This document shows, piece by piece, positions 5,616 to 13,259 of a stretch of 17,006 bases of DNA (its first letter is position 1; the number at the start of each line of letters is the position of its first letter). Source of the DNA: Verrucomicrobiota bacterium (GTDB lineage Bacteria; Verrucomicrobiota; Verrucomicrobiia; Opitutales; Opitutaceae); contig JAEWQP010000039.1 of the NCBI GenBank assembly GCA_023399155.1, forward strand, positions 1 through 17,006. Reading direction: 5' to 3'. Both the position numbers and the translations under genes were made by a program. Under the pieces are notes generated by a model, which was given only the letters and a program-made list of their open reading frames with translations, made no database searches and was not told the DNA's origin.

Positions 5616-8353
5616 CAGATGCCTGCAAACAACTCATCGAGGCGATCGTCGAAGAAACCGCCAGGCCACTGGTCGCGGAACTCGCCGTCGTCGGTCAACC
5701 GGAGTTGCTTGACCGTGGCAGGTCCCGTCGGCGCCCGGTCGACGTAGAGCACCGAAACGTCCCCGGCGTCCAGAACGCCCTCGCGGATGCGCCGCTGGAC
5801 CCGAAGCATCATGTGTTCGCTGTGGGTCTCGACGATGAGTTGGTTGCCCCTGCCGCCGGCTTGAGCGCTGTCGATGAAGAGATCGGCCATGCGCGCTTGG
5901 AGTCGGGGGTGCAGGTGGGTCTCGGGCTGCTCGATGGCCACGACGCTGTCGCGCCTGGAGAGCAACTCGACCACGATGGGCAGTGCCTGGCTGATGCCGT
6001 AGCCGACGTCCGCTGGGGTGACGACCACACCGGTACGTGTGTCGGTCAGCGAGATCGCGACGAGATCGCCGACGAGGTTGGCCGCTTCACCCGTCGCGAT
6101 CGGTACGACCTCGAGTGTGTACGGCACTTCCAGGCGGGTCAGCCAGTCGTTGACCTGTTCGACGACGGAGGCGTGGTCGAACAGGTAGAGGGCCACGTCG
6201 GCACCGTCGCCGGAACCGCGAGTGATGGTGGCTCGGTCGTAGACGCGTTGCGGTGCCGATCGCAACGGCCCGAGCCAGACAAGCTCCTCGAGCAGCTGGT
6301 CGACCTCTGCGGAGACGCCGCCGACGAGCGCGGCCGTCCGTTGAGCGAAGGAGTTCGCGAACCATTTCTCGCGATCGCCCGGCTGCGCGGCCGGCAGGTC
6401 GCTGAGGCGTTCGGAGGATGGCATCAAGCCCCGGGCGCGCAACTCAAGGGCCGTCACGCCGGCGCGGTCCAACCCGACGAGTGCCCGCCTGGCGTTGCTC
6501 TGCTGCTGCCGTTCCCGTCGCGCGGCGCTCTCCTCGTCGAGGGCGTCTAGGCGTTCGTCGAACGGGTAGAGCAGACGGCCCGTGGCTAGCCCTCGGAAGA
6601 CCGTAGACGCCTGGTTCGGCTCGATGGCGAACCCGTCGGCTGAGGGTTCGGTCTTCGTGAGTCCTAGCTCGTAGTCTCCAAACGACCAGGTCGCCCGCCG
6701 GGGCCACGCCTGGCCCGACGGATCGGCGGCAAATGCCCATCGCACCGATCGCGGAAGGCTCGGGTCCGGCGTCCCTGTCGCCGCAATCCAGTGGGGCAGG
6801 GCGCCGTAGCTCAGGGAGATCTCGACGTCCGTGTCCGCGTGTCCATGCACGACACCGCGGAAGCTCCCGACGTTGGCCAGTGGTCCCTGGGTGATCAGTC
6901 GAGCGCCCTCCCGCGACTGCTTCAGAAGCAGTAGCGCCTGTATGACGCTCGACTTGCCTGCCGAGTTAGGGCCGTACAAGAACGTGAGCGGTGCGAGCGG
7001 CAGCGCGGTCGAATCGCCGAATGCCTTGAACCGGGTCAGCCCCACCTCAGTGAGGAGCCGGTGCTCCGGCGAGGGGTGGACTATCGGCTCCTGCGGGGCG
7101 GCCCGGAGGAATCGTTGCGGGCTGAGGTCCTGGCTGCCCTCGAGCTCGGCGAGAGGAACCGCACGTGCCAGGTGTGTCGGGGCCTCGAGTGGTGTTCCGC
7201 TTCGCCACCTGTTCAGAAGACCCGCGATGAGGTCCGCGGCGTCCTCACTGAGGGCCACGCGAGAGCTGGGGCCGGATGGCTGTGCAAGCGACGACGCGTC
7301 GACCATCAGCACATCACGGACGGACACGTTGGCCGTGGGGCGGCGGAGCACCCACAGGACGCTCGCGACTCCGGTGTTGGCGAAGATGCCCGCCGGAAGG
7401 GCAACCAAGGCTTCGATGAAGCCGTGACGCACGAGGTGGTCCCACAGGCTCCGGAGCCGCGGGCCGCAAGACGAAGCGGGAAGCGCGATGGCACCGCGGC
7501 CGCGGCCGATGGCCATTGCATCGAGCGTGAGGAGCAGCCACGCCGCGTCCCCGTTCAGCCGTCGGCTCGATGGCACCGGCCACCGCGCGGCCAAGCCGGA
7601 GGCCACCAACTCCTGGTCCGGCAACAGGGTTGAGCCCCACGGCGGCTGTGTGAGCACAGCGTCGGCGCCGCCAGGCTCGTACTCCAGGAAGGCGTCGCCG
7701 GGCGATGCGCCGAACCCCGAACCCGTCTCGATGTCGTGGATCATCAGGCGCATCGCGGCCCGGCGCTGCGTGCGGTGGTTGATCTCGAAGCCGGAGACAC
7801 TGCCGGCATGCTGGCGTTGTGCCGCCATGAGCAGTGCCGTGCCGTTTCCGCACGCAGGGTCAAGAACTCGGTCCCCCCGGCGAACGGTGAGAGCGGACAT
7901 CAGACGGGCGACCTCGGGGGGCGTCTCTGCCTCGCCAGCTTGCTTGCCGAGCTTCGCCAGGCCAGCGAGTACGGCCTCGAAGGTCGCGGCCAGTGCTCTG
8001 GAGGGGCCTGCCCCCTGGCGAGCAATCGCACTATCGACGAGATGAACGATGCGGCGCAGTGCAGTCGCATCGAGACGTGCGCTGGCGTCGATGCCGAAGT
8101 CCGGATCGCGGAAGACCGCAAGTCGCGTGTACTCGCTTGCCAGTTCACGGTCGGACTCAGCGGCGAGCATCGACTCCCAGGTGGTATCACCAAGCACACG
8201 GTCACGGGCGTGGAGGGTCATCCACCGTACGAAGAGGACGTTGAGGACAAGGTCGACCGCCCGCTCGGCACCCAGTCCCCGACCGGCGTCGAGTAGCCGC
8301 TGGGCGAGGTCATGGCTCCGGTCACCCACAGCTCCCCCTCGGTCGGTCGGCAT
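5615..8353 (-). CDS. Fusion of HsdM-like N6-adenine methyltransferase domain with an AAA/OLD-like DUF3696 ATPase
   Basis: This is one uninterrupted 912-residue frame. Residues 15-50 resemble the helical HsdM N-terminus (VLNVLFVRWM). SAM motif I is DPACGNG (165-171), but motif IV is TQPPW (235-239), with Gln where active enzymes have Asn, Asp or Ser. HsdM-like LPAGIFANTGVASVLWVLRR (319-338) closes the domain. From residue 437 an OLD/RecF-like ATPase begins (LTRFKAF), with Walker A GPNSAGKSS (461-469), signature-like VGYGISQALP (783-792), Walker B VVAIEQPETHLHP (804-816), switch histidine in ETHSEH (842-847) and a DUF3696-type end WPGGFFDDRLDEL. The ATG at 8353 has no clear ribosome binding site. 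A GTG at 8329, just after GGGGGAG, is an alternative start eight codons in. It heads a three-gene overlapping operon. I infer an ATP-driven defence sensor; DNA modification may be lost. Confidence 0.9.
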   Translation of the reverse strand: MPTDRGGAVGDRSHDLAQRLLDAGRGLGAERAVDLVLNVLFVRWMTLHARDRVLGDTTWESMLAAESDRELASEYTRLAVFRDPDFGIDASARLDATALRRIVHLVDSAIARQGAGPSRALAATFEAVLAGLAKLGKQAGEAETPPEVARLMSALTVRRGDRVLDPACGNGTALLMAAQRQHAGSVSGFEINHRTQRRAAMRLMIHDIETGSGFGASPGDAFLEYEPGGADAVLTQPPWGSTLLPDQELVASGLAARWPVPSSRRLNGDAAWLLLTLDAMAIGRGRGAIALPASSCGPRLRSLWDHLVRHGFIEALVALPAGIFANTGVASVLWVLRRPTANVSVRDVLMVDASSLAQPSGPSSRVALSEDAADLIAGLLNRWRSGTPLEAPTHLARAVPLAELEGSQDLSPQRFLRAAPQEPIVHPSPEHRLLTEVGLTRFKAFGDSTALPLAPLTFLYGPNSAGKSSVIQALLLLKQSREGARLITQGPLANVGSFRGVVHGHADTDVEISLSYGALPHWIAATGTPDPSLPRSVRWAFAADPSGQAWPRRATWSFGDYELGLTKTEPSADGFAIEPNQASTVFRGLATGRLLYPFDERLDALDEESAARRERQQQSNARRALVGLDRAGVTALELRARGLMPSSERLSDLPAAQPGDREKWFANSFAQRTAALVGGVSAEVDQLLEELVWLGPLRSAPQRVYDRATITRGSGDGADVALYLFDHASVVEQVNDWLTRLEVPYTLEVVPIATGEAANLVGDLVAISLTDTRTGVVVTPADVGYGISQALPIVVELLSRRDSVVAIEQPETHLHPRLQARMADLFIDSAQAGGRGNQLIVETHSEHMMLRVQRRIREGVLDAGDVSVLYVDRAPTGPATVKQLRLTDDGEFRDQWPGGFFDDRLDELFAGI

Positions 8354-8464
8354 CTGTCGGTGTAGTCAACCGCAGGCCGGTGGACGGGGGCGAGCATCGA
8401 CGCGGCTGGCAGAGGGCGGCGCGACAGCCGGCACCCGCGTGCAGTGGGTCTTGGGGGCGGGCGC

Positions 8465-8487
8465 CCAGCGGGCCGGCCGGGCGCTGG
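8465..8487. repeat. Inverted repeat in the divergent intergenic region
   Basis: CCAGCG (8465-8470) and CGCTGG (8482-8487) flank an 11-base G/C-only spacer containing GGCCGGCC. It lies in the 216-base gap between the methyltransferase-ATPase operon and the protease-like gene and could be a protein site or a hairpin. In such GC-rich DNA a chance 6-bp repeat is quite possible. Confidence 0.25.
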
Positions 8488-8533
8488 TACGGCTTAAGGC
8501 ACGGTTCACCCGCTGCGGCGGGCCAACGGCCCA

Positions 8534-8562
8534 TGAGAGCGCGGTCCACGCGGCCCTAACGT
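8534..8562 (+). promoter_or_regulatory. Candidate leaderless promoter of the protease-like gene
   Basis: TAACGT (8557-8562) is followed by seven bases and the ATG at 8570. A weak -35 (TGAGAG, 8534-8539) lies 17 bases upstream. No ribosome binding site is visible, so translation is probably leaderless. Confidence 0.5.
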
Positions 8563-8569
8563 CGCGCTC

Positions 8570-9223
8570 ATGTTCATCCCCGACGCCGCCGCGATGGAGT
8601 ACCTCGGCCCCTACATCGACGACGTCTACGAGATGCAGGACCTCGAGTGCCCACCCGAGGTGGTGCTCACGGCCATCCACGAAGCCGCCCACCACCTGCT
8701 GCGAGCGGTCTTCGACCTCATCGGCGGTGACTTGCAGATGTTCTCGGACCACGAAGGGAAGTCCCACCCCCCGTTCGTGGGTGCGGTGATTGACGACCCG
8801 CGAGCCGGATCGATCATGTCGTTGGCCGGCGGTGTAGCCGAAGGCGAGCTGGCCGCGCGCCTCGTCGAAAGCCCGATGCGGGGCTGGATTGGGTCGCTGC
8901 ACGCCCAGCCGGACATCGCGCAGGTGCACCCGTTCGCGTGGCCGTGCGCCTGTGAGGCGGACGCCCTCATGCTCATTCGCGTCCACTGGGTGCCGCTGCT
9001 CCGTCTCGCTCGCGCCCTCCTCGACTCCCCAACGCGGTGCCTCACCTGGGACGAGGCGCTCGCAGTGATTGGGCCCGGCGTGGTCGGTTCCGGCTTCGAC
9101 ACGATCACGGAGCAGCTCTACCGCGAGGTCTGGGACGGATACGTATCTGGCGACATCGGTTCCGTGCGCGACGAGTGGTGGGCGGAAGAGCGGGCGAGGG
9201 CCGCCACGCGCGCAACGGACTGA
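8570..9223 (+). CDS. Small zinc metalloprotease-like protein with HEAAH motif (FtsH/M41-like)
   Basis: This 217-residue protein contains TAIHEAAHHLLRAV, in which His37, Glu38 and His41 form an HExxH zinc site. A second block, SIMSLAGGVAEGELAARL (residues 81-98), resembles the lAGraAEel block of M41 (FtsH) peptidases. EADALMLI places Asp131 where the third zinc ligand of that family would sit. It has no AAA domain and no membrane segment, so it is a stand-alone soluble peptidase-like domain, much shorter than FtsH (about 600-650 residues). The start is fixed by the -10 box seven bases upstream. It lies between the divergent methyltransferase-ATPase operon and hsdM on the hsdM strand, 119 bases ahead of it. 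The substrate is unknown. Control of the restriction enzyme or a toxic defence role is speculation from position. Confidence 0.65.
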   Translation: MFIPDAAAMEYLGPYIDDVYEMQDLECPPEVVLTAIHEAAHHLLRAVFDLIGGDLQMFSDHEGKSHPPFVGAVIDDPRAGSIMSLAGGVAEGELAARLVESPMRGWIGSLHAQPDIAQVHPFAWPCACEADALMLIRVHWVPLLRLARALLDSPTRCLTWDEALAVIGPGVVGSGFDTITEQLYREVWDGYVSGDIGSVRDEWWAEERARAATRATD

Positions 9224-9273
9224 CACCGAGCGGCGCTCTCGTCGCGCGTCGGGCAGTGAGGAGGAGGGCCTCT

Positions 9274-9297
9274 GTCTGTCGCGCGGATGGGGCAGAC
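9274..9297. repeat. Imperfect inverted repeat upstream of hsdM
   Basis: GTCTGTC (9274-9280) and GGCAGAC (9291-9297) pair at six of seven positions across 10 bases. The repeat lies 45 bases before the hsdM GTG, so it could be an operator for the restriction operon. I see no strong -10/-35 pair around it. Confidence 0.25.
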
Positions 9298-9342
9298 TGC
9301 CAGCGGCGCATTCAGCCGCATCAGAGCAGGGAGACGGATCGC

Positions 9343-11322
9343 GTGAACGGCTTCAGGGACATGGTCGGGTTCATCTGGTCGGTGGCCGACCTGCTGCGCG
9401 GTGACTACAAGCAGTCCGAGTATGGAAAGGTCATCCTCCCGCTGACGGTGCTGCGCCGCCTGGACTGTGTCCTTGAGCCCACGAAGCCGGCAGTCCTAGC
9501 CAAGGTCGAGGAGCTCAAGACCTCTGGCGCCGGCAACGTCGAGCCGATGCTGCGCCGCGCGGCCCGCCAGCCGTTCTACAACGTCTCGCCGCTGGACTTC
9601 CGCGGCCTGCTCGCGGACCCGGACCACATCGCCCGCTCACTGCGCCTGTACATCGACGCGTTCTCCCCGGGCGCGGTGGAGGTGCTCGAGAAGTACGGGT
9701 TCGACGCACAGATCACCCGGCTCGATGAGGCGGGCTTGCTCTATCAGGTGGTGGCCCGGTTCGCGGACATCGACCTGCACCCAGCGAACCTCACGAACGT
9801 GGAGATGGGCTACGTCTTCGAGGAACTGATCCGGAAGTTCTCCGAGGCCGGCAACGAGACCGCCGGTGAGCATTTCACCCCGCGCGAGGTCATCCGCCTG
9901 ATGGTGAACCTGCTGCTGGGCGACGAGTCCGACACCCTCGCGACGCCCGGCATTGTCAAGACCCTCTACGACCCGGCGTGCGGCACGGGCGGGATGCTCT
10001 CCACGGCTGAGGAGTGGGTGCGCGAGCACAACGACGCTGCGCGCCTGGAGCTGTTCGGGCAGGAGCTCAACGGCGAGACGTATGCGATCTGCCGCTCGGA
10101 CATGATGCTCAAGGGCCACGACGCGACGAACATCGCGTTCGGCAACTCGTTCTCCCAGGACGCCCACGCCGGTCGCACGTTCGACTACATGCTCGCGAAC
10201 CCGCCGTTCGGGGTGGAGTGGAAGAAGGTCCAGGCGGTCGTCGAGGCGGAGGCCGCACGCGGGCACGCTGGCCGGTTCGGTGCCGGGACCCCGCGCATCA
10301 ATGACGGGTCGCTGCTGTTCCTGCAGCACATGCTCTCGAAGATGAAGCCGCTCTCCGAGGGCGGCTCCCGCCTGGCGATCGTCTTCAACGGCTCCCCGCT
10401 GTTCACGGGCGCAGCCGGCTCGGGGGAGTCGGAGATCCGCCGCTGGATCCTGGAGAACGACTGGCTCGAGGGCATCGTCGCCCTGCCCGACCAGCTCTTC
10501 TACAACACCGGCATCTCCACCTACTTCTGGATCCTGTCCAACCGCAAGCGCCCGGAGCTGCGCGGCAAGGTCGTGCTGCTCGACGCGCGCGACCAGTGGA
10601 TCAAGATGCGCAAGTCGCTAGGCGACAAGCGCAAGGAGATCTCGCCCGGGCAGATCACCCAGATCACCCAGTGGTACGCGGACGCCCTTGAGCTCGCCCA
10701 GGCGCCCGGCGACGACGGACCGACCCGCGTGAAGGTCTTCCCGACGACCGCGTTCGGCTACCAGCGCATCACCGTCGAGCGCCCGCAGCGGCTGCGCTTC
10801 GAGGTATCCGACGACGCCCTCGCCGCCATCCGCGCGAGCAAGCCCTTCCGCGCACTCCCCTCCGAGGACGCCGCCCGCCTGGTCACGGCCCTGGACTCCC
10901 TGCGCGACGCCGACGGCGCCACCCGGGCTACGTTCGAGCGCTCACTGACGAGGGCGCTGAGGGCTCACGACGTCGCCCCCGGCGCCCCCTTGCTCAAGGC
11001 GATCTGGGCGGCGGTCTCGGTGCCCGACCCCGACGGTGAGCTGCAGACCGACCGCAAGGGCCACCCGCTGCCCGACCCGGACCTGCGCGACAACGAGAAC
11101 GTCCCCCTCGGCGACGACGTCGAGGAGTACCTCGAGCGCGAGGTCCTCCCACACGTACCGGACGCGTGGATCGACCACACCAAGACCAAGGTCGGCTTCG
11201 AGATCCCGTTCACCCGCCACTTCTACGTCTACACGCCGCCCAGGCCGCTCGCGGAGATCGACGCCGAGCTCAAGGCCTTGGAAGCCGAGATCCAGCGCCT
11301 CCTCGGCGAGGTCACGTCGTGA
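9343..11322 (+). CDS. hsdM: Type I restriction-modification system, methyltransferase subunit HsdM
   Basis: This 659-residue protein is the adenine-N6 methyltransferase subunit that acts with HsdS (M2S) and also joins the R2M2S restriction complex. The helical N-terminal domain (residues 5-165, with FIWSVADLLRGDYKQSEYGK) precedes GEHFTPREV (175-183), SAM motif I DPACGTGG (210-217), catalytic motif IV NPPF (286-289) and LPDQLFYNTGISTYFWIL (381-398). A long C-terminal extension ends with KVGFEIPFTRHFYVY and a helical LAEIDAELKALEAEIQRLL, as in the longer HsdM subclass. I chose the GTG at 9343, with GGGAG about nine bases upstream. The longer upstream frame overlaps the protease gene and is rejected. 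Its stop overlaps the hsdS start (GTGA). Both key motifs are intact, so methylation is expected. Confidence 0.96.
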   Translation: MNGFRDMVGFIWSVADLLRGDYKQSEYGKVILPLTVLRRLDCVLEPTKPAVLAKVEELKTSGAGNVEPMLRRAARQPFYNVSPLDFRGLLADPDHIARSLRLYIDAFSPGAVEVLEKYGFDAQITRLDEAGLLYQVVARFADIDLHPANLTNVEMGYVFEELIRKFSEAGNETAGEHFTPREVIRLMVNLLLGDESDTLATPGIVKTLYDPACGTGGMLSTAEEWVREHNDAARLELFGQELNGETYAICRSDMMLKGHDATNIAFGNSFSQDAHAGRTFDYMLANPPFGVEWKKVQAVVEAEAARGHAGRFGAGTPRINDGSLLFLQHMLSKMKPLSEGGSRLAIVFNGSPLFTGAAGSGESEIRRWILENDWLEGIVALPDQLFYNTGISTYFWILSNRKRPELRGKVVLLDARDQWIKMRKSLGDKRKEISPGQITQITQWYADALELAQAPGDDGPTRVKVFPTTAFGYQRITVERPQRLRFEVSDDALAAIRASKPFRALPSEDAARLVTALDSLRDADGATRATFERSLTRALRAHDVAPGAPLLKAIWAAVSVPDPDGELQTDRKGHPLPDPDLRDNENVPLGDDVEEYLEREVLPHVPDAWIDHTKTKVGFEIPFTRHFYVYTPPRPLAEIDAELKALEAEIQRLLGEVTS

Positions 11323-12560
11323 GCCATCTGGCCCTCGCACCTGCAACTGCCAATCCGCCGAGCGGCTGGACGACCGCGCGGTTCAAGTCCATCGCTGCTC
11401 TTCGGACCGAGCGACGAGGGAGCCGCGATATTCCCTTGCTGTCCCTTAGCGCCGCACGGGGCATCGAGAACCGCGAAAGCGACGGAACCGCGCGCCAAGC
11501 CCCATCGGAGTCGCTCGACAACTACTGGGTCGTCCACCCCGGCGACATCGTGGTGAACCCCATGTGGGTCGTCGAGGGAGGCGTGGCACAGAGCAGCTCG
11601 CATGGAGCCGTCAGCCCCGCATACCGGGTCTACCGGACCCGGGCCGGAGTTCACGGACGCTACCTCCACCATCTCCTGCGCAGTCAGCCATACCTGGACC
11701 AGTACCGCCTCGCTACTAGGGGCATCACCACGTTCGACAGGTCAGTCGGCAAGGACGACTTCCACGTGCTGCCGGTGCTGCTCCCTCCGCTCGATGAACA
11801 GAGGCGCATCGCCGACTTCCTCGACGCCGAGACCGCCCACCTCGACCACCTCCTCGAACTGCGAAGCGCCCAGGAGGCAGCGCTGAGCGTCAGGCATGAC
11901 GCAGTCGTCGGTAGCCTTCTCGATGACTCGCACCGTGACGACGAGGTCGTTCGGCTCAAACACACAGGTGCGAGGATCACCGTGGGGATCGTCGTCACGC
12001 CAGCGGCCTGGTACGTCGATGAGGGCGGCGTACCCGCGGTCCGCGGGACCGACGTGTCCCCGGGCTCGATCAGGATCGACGACCTCGTTCAGATCAGCGC
12101 CGAAGGTGATCGGGCGCACCCCAAGTCCCGCCTTCGTACAGGCGATGTGCTTGTCGTACGGACCGGCAAGGCTGGTGCAGCCTGCGCGGTTCCGGAGTCG
12201 CTGGTCGGCGCGAATGCGATCGACCTCCTGATCATCCGGCCCGGTCGGGACCTTCTGCCGCGCTACGTCGAGCACATCATCAACTCCGAACGCACGCGCC
12301 GGTTCGTGGACGAGTTCTCCGTCGGCACCATCCAGTCCCACTTCAACGTCGGGACCCTCGGTGAACTGCCCATCCCGATGCTTCCGCTTCCCCGGCAGGC
12401 GGCCATCATCGAGACACTGGACTCGCTGACCTCCCGCCAGGCTGCACTTATCGAAGCGATCGCCGTCCAACGCACGCGGCTTCTCGAGCGCCGCCAGGCG
12501 CTGATCACCGCGGCCGTGACGGGTCAGCTGAACGTCGCCACGGTCGGGGTTTACGCCTGA
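11319..12560 (+). CDS. hsdS: Type I restriction-modification system, specificity subunit HsdS
   Basis: This 413-residue subunit sets the bipartite DNA target of the type I enzyme. Target recognition domain 1 spans about residues 15-150. The first conserved spacer is LPPLDEQRRIADFLDAETAH (155-174) with its coiled-coil helix. Domain 2 spans about 210-355, and the second spacer LPLPRQAAIIETLDSLTSRQ (355-374) leads to the terminal ALITAAVTGQLNV. Two halves of similar plan and normal length indicate an intact subunit. The GTG start overlaps the hsdM stop by four bases, so the two are translationally coupled, which helps keep M and S stoichiometry. The recognition sequence cannot be predicted from this alone. 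Confidence 0.95.
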   Translation: MSHLALAPATANPPSGWTTARFKSIAALRTERRGSRDIPLLSLSAARGIENRESDGTARQAPSESLDNYWVVHPGDIVVNPMWVVEGGVAQSSSHGAVSPAYRVYRTRAGVHGRYLHHLLRSQPYLDQYRLATRGITTFDRSVGKDDFHVLPVLLPPLDEQRRIADFLDAETAHLDHLLELRSAQEAALSVRHDAVVGSLLDDSHRDDEVVRLKHTGARITVGIVVTPAAWYVDEGGVPAVRGTDVSPGSIRIDDLVQISAEGDRAHPKSRLRTGDVLVVRTGKAGAACAVPESLVGANAIDLLIIRPGRDLLPRYVEHIINSERTRRFVDEFSVGTIQSHFNVGTLGELPIPMLPLPRQAAIIETLDSLTSRQAALIEAIAVQRTRLLERRQALITAAVTGQLNVATVGVYA

Positions 12561-12690
12561 CGGCGCTACGGAGTAGGGCAGATCATGGGCCCGGAGCCGG
12601 CAGAGCGACCGGCCCAACTGGATGGGACTCGGGCGTCCCGCGTGCGCACCCGAAGTAGATCGAGCGACAAGCCTGCAGGAGAGGTGGAAC

Positions 12691-13140
12691 ATGGACCAGC
12701 TTCTTGACGACGTTTGGGCAACCCGGGACCTTCCGGTACTCGTTGCCACCGTGCGCCTTCTGGAGGAGCATCCGGGGTTGCCTCGCCAGGCAGGCGAGAT
12801 CGCGGAACTCACCGGCCTGCCCGAAGCCGAGGTCCAGAAGGCGCTCCGCAACCTCGCTACCGACTATCTCGAAGTCGCTGACTGGGCAAGTCTTGGCAGC
12901 CACGACTTCGTCGCCGTGAACTACACCAGTGATGCGCTTCGGGCGACCGGTGCCTGGCCGTCCCCCGAGCTCGCGGCCGACCGCCTGCTCGCCGCTCTCA
13001 GCACAGCTATCGACAATGCCGCCGAGGGCTCGCCCAAGCAGAGCCGACTGAGGGCGCTCAGGGACGGCTTCCTCGCCGCGGGGAGAGACGTCACGGTCGA
13101 GGTTGCTGCCGCGGTGCTCACCGGTCGGATCCCGTTGTAG
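12691..13140 (+). CDS. Small winged-helix-like protein inside the type I locus
   Basis: This 149-residue protein lies between hsdS and hsdR, 130 bases after the former and 119 before the latter. GGAGAGGTGG lies just before the chosen ATG, which favours this start over an upstream in-frame ATG at 12622. Residues 15-62 form a helix-turn-helix pattern (AGEIAELTGLPEAEVQKALR, then DYLEV), as in winged-helix regulators. After VNYTSDALRATGAWPSP comes a helical region, LAADRLLAALSTAIDNAAEG, and a second helical tail ending VAAAVLTGRIPL. I do not recognise a named family. It could control the restriction genes or be a structural accessory. Confidence 0.7.
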   Translation: MDQLLDDVWATRDLPVLVATVRLLEEHPGLPRQAGEIAELTGLPEAEVQKALRNLATDYLEVADWASLGSHDFVAVNYTSDALRATGAWPSPELAADRLLAALSTAIDNAAEGSPKQSRLRALRDGFLAAGRDVTVEVAAAVLTGRIPL

Positions 13141-13219
13141 GTGCTCACCCCCTCGAGGAAGGGCGGGACGTGGTGCCAGGTGGACGCGCCTAAACCCACA
13201 CGCGCGAGTCCCCGCGCTC

Positions 13220-13225
13220 TAGGGT
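13220..13225 (+). promoter_or_regulatory. Weak candidate -10 box for hsdR
   Basis: TAGGGT lies 34 bases before the hsdR ATG, in the 119-base gap after the winged-helix gene. No good -35 is seen. If real, hsdR would have its own transcript apart from hsdMS, which would allow methylation to be established before restriction. Confidence 0.2.
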
Positions 13226-13259
13226 CGAGCCGAAACACAGGCCAGCGGAGAGGCATCCG

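Noticed and set aside
5588..6550. 320-codon plus-strand frame inside the methyltransferase-ATPase gene
   Set aside because: It is antisense to the ATPase domain containing Walker B and the DUF3696-type end; no family resemblance.
8461..8490. Intrinsic terminator between the divergent genes
   Set aside because: The G/C-rich inverted repeat has no T-run and lies between two gene starts, where a terminator is not expected.
9037..9342. Upstream extension of hsdM to an earlier ATG
   Set aside because: It would overlap the protease-like gene out of frame, and the extra residues are Arg-rich noise; the GTG at 9343 has a ribosome binding site and gives the normal HsdM N-terminus.
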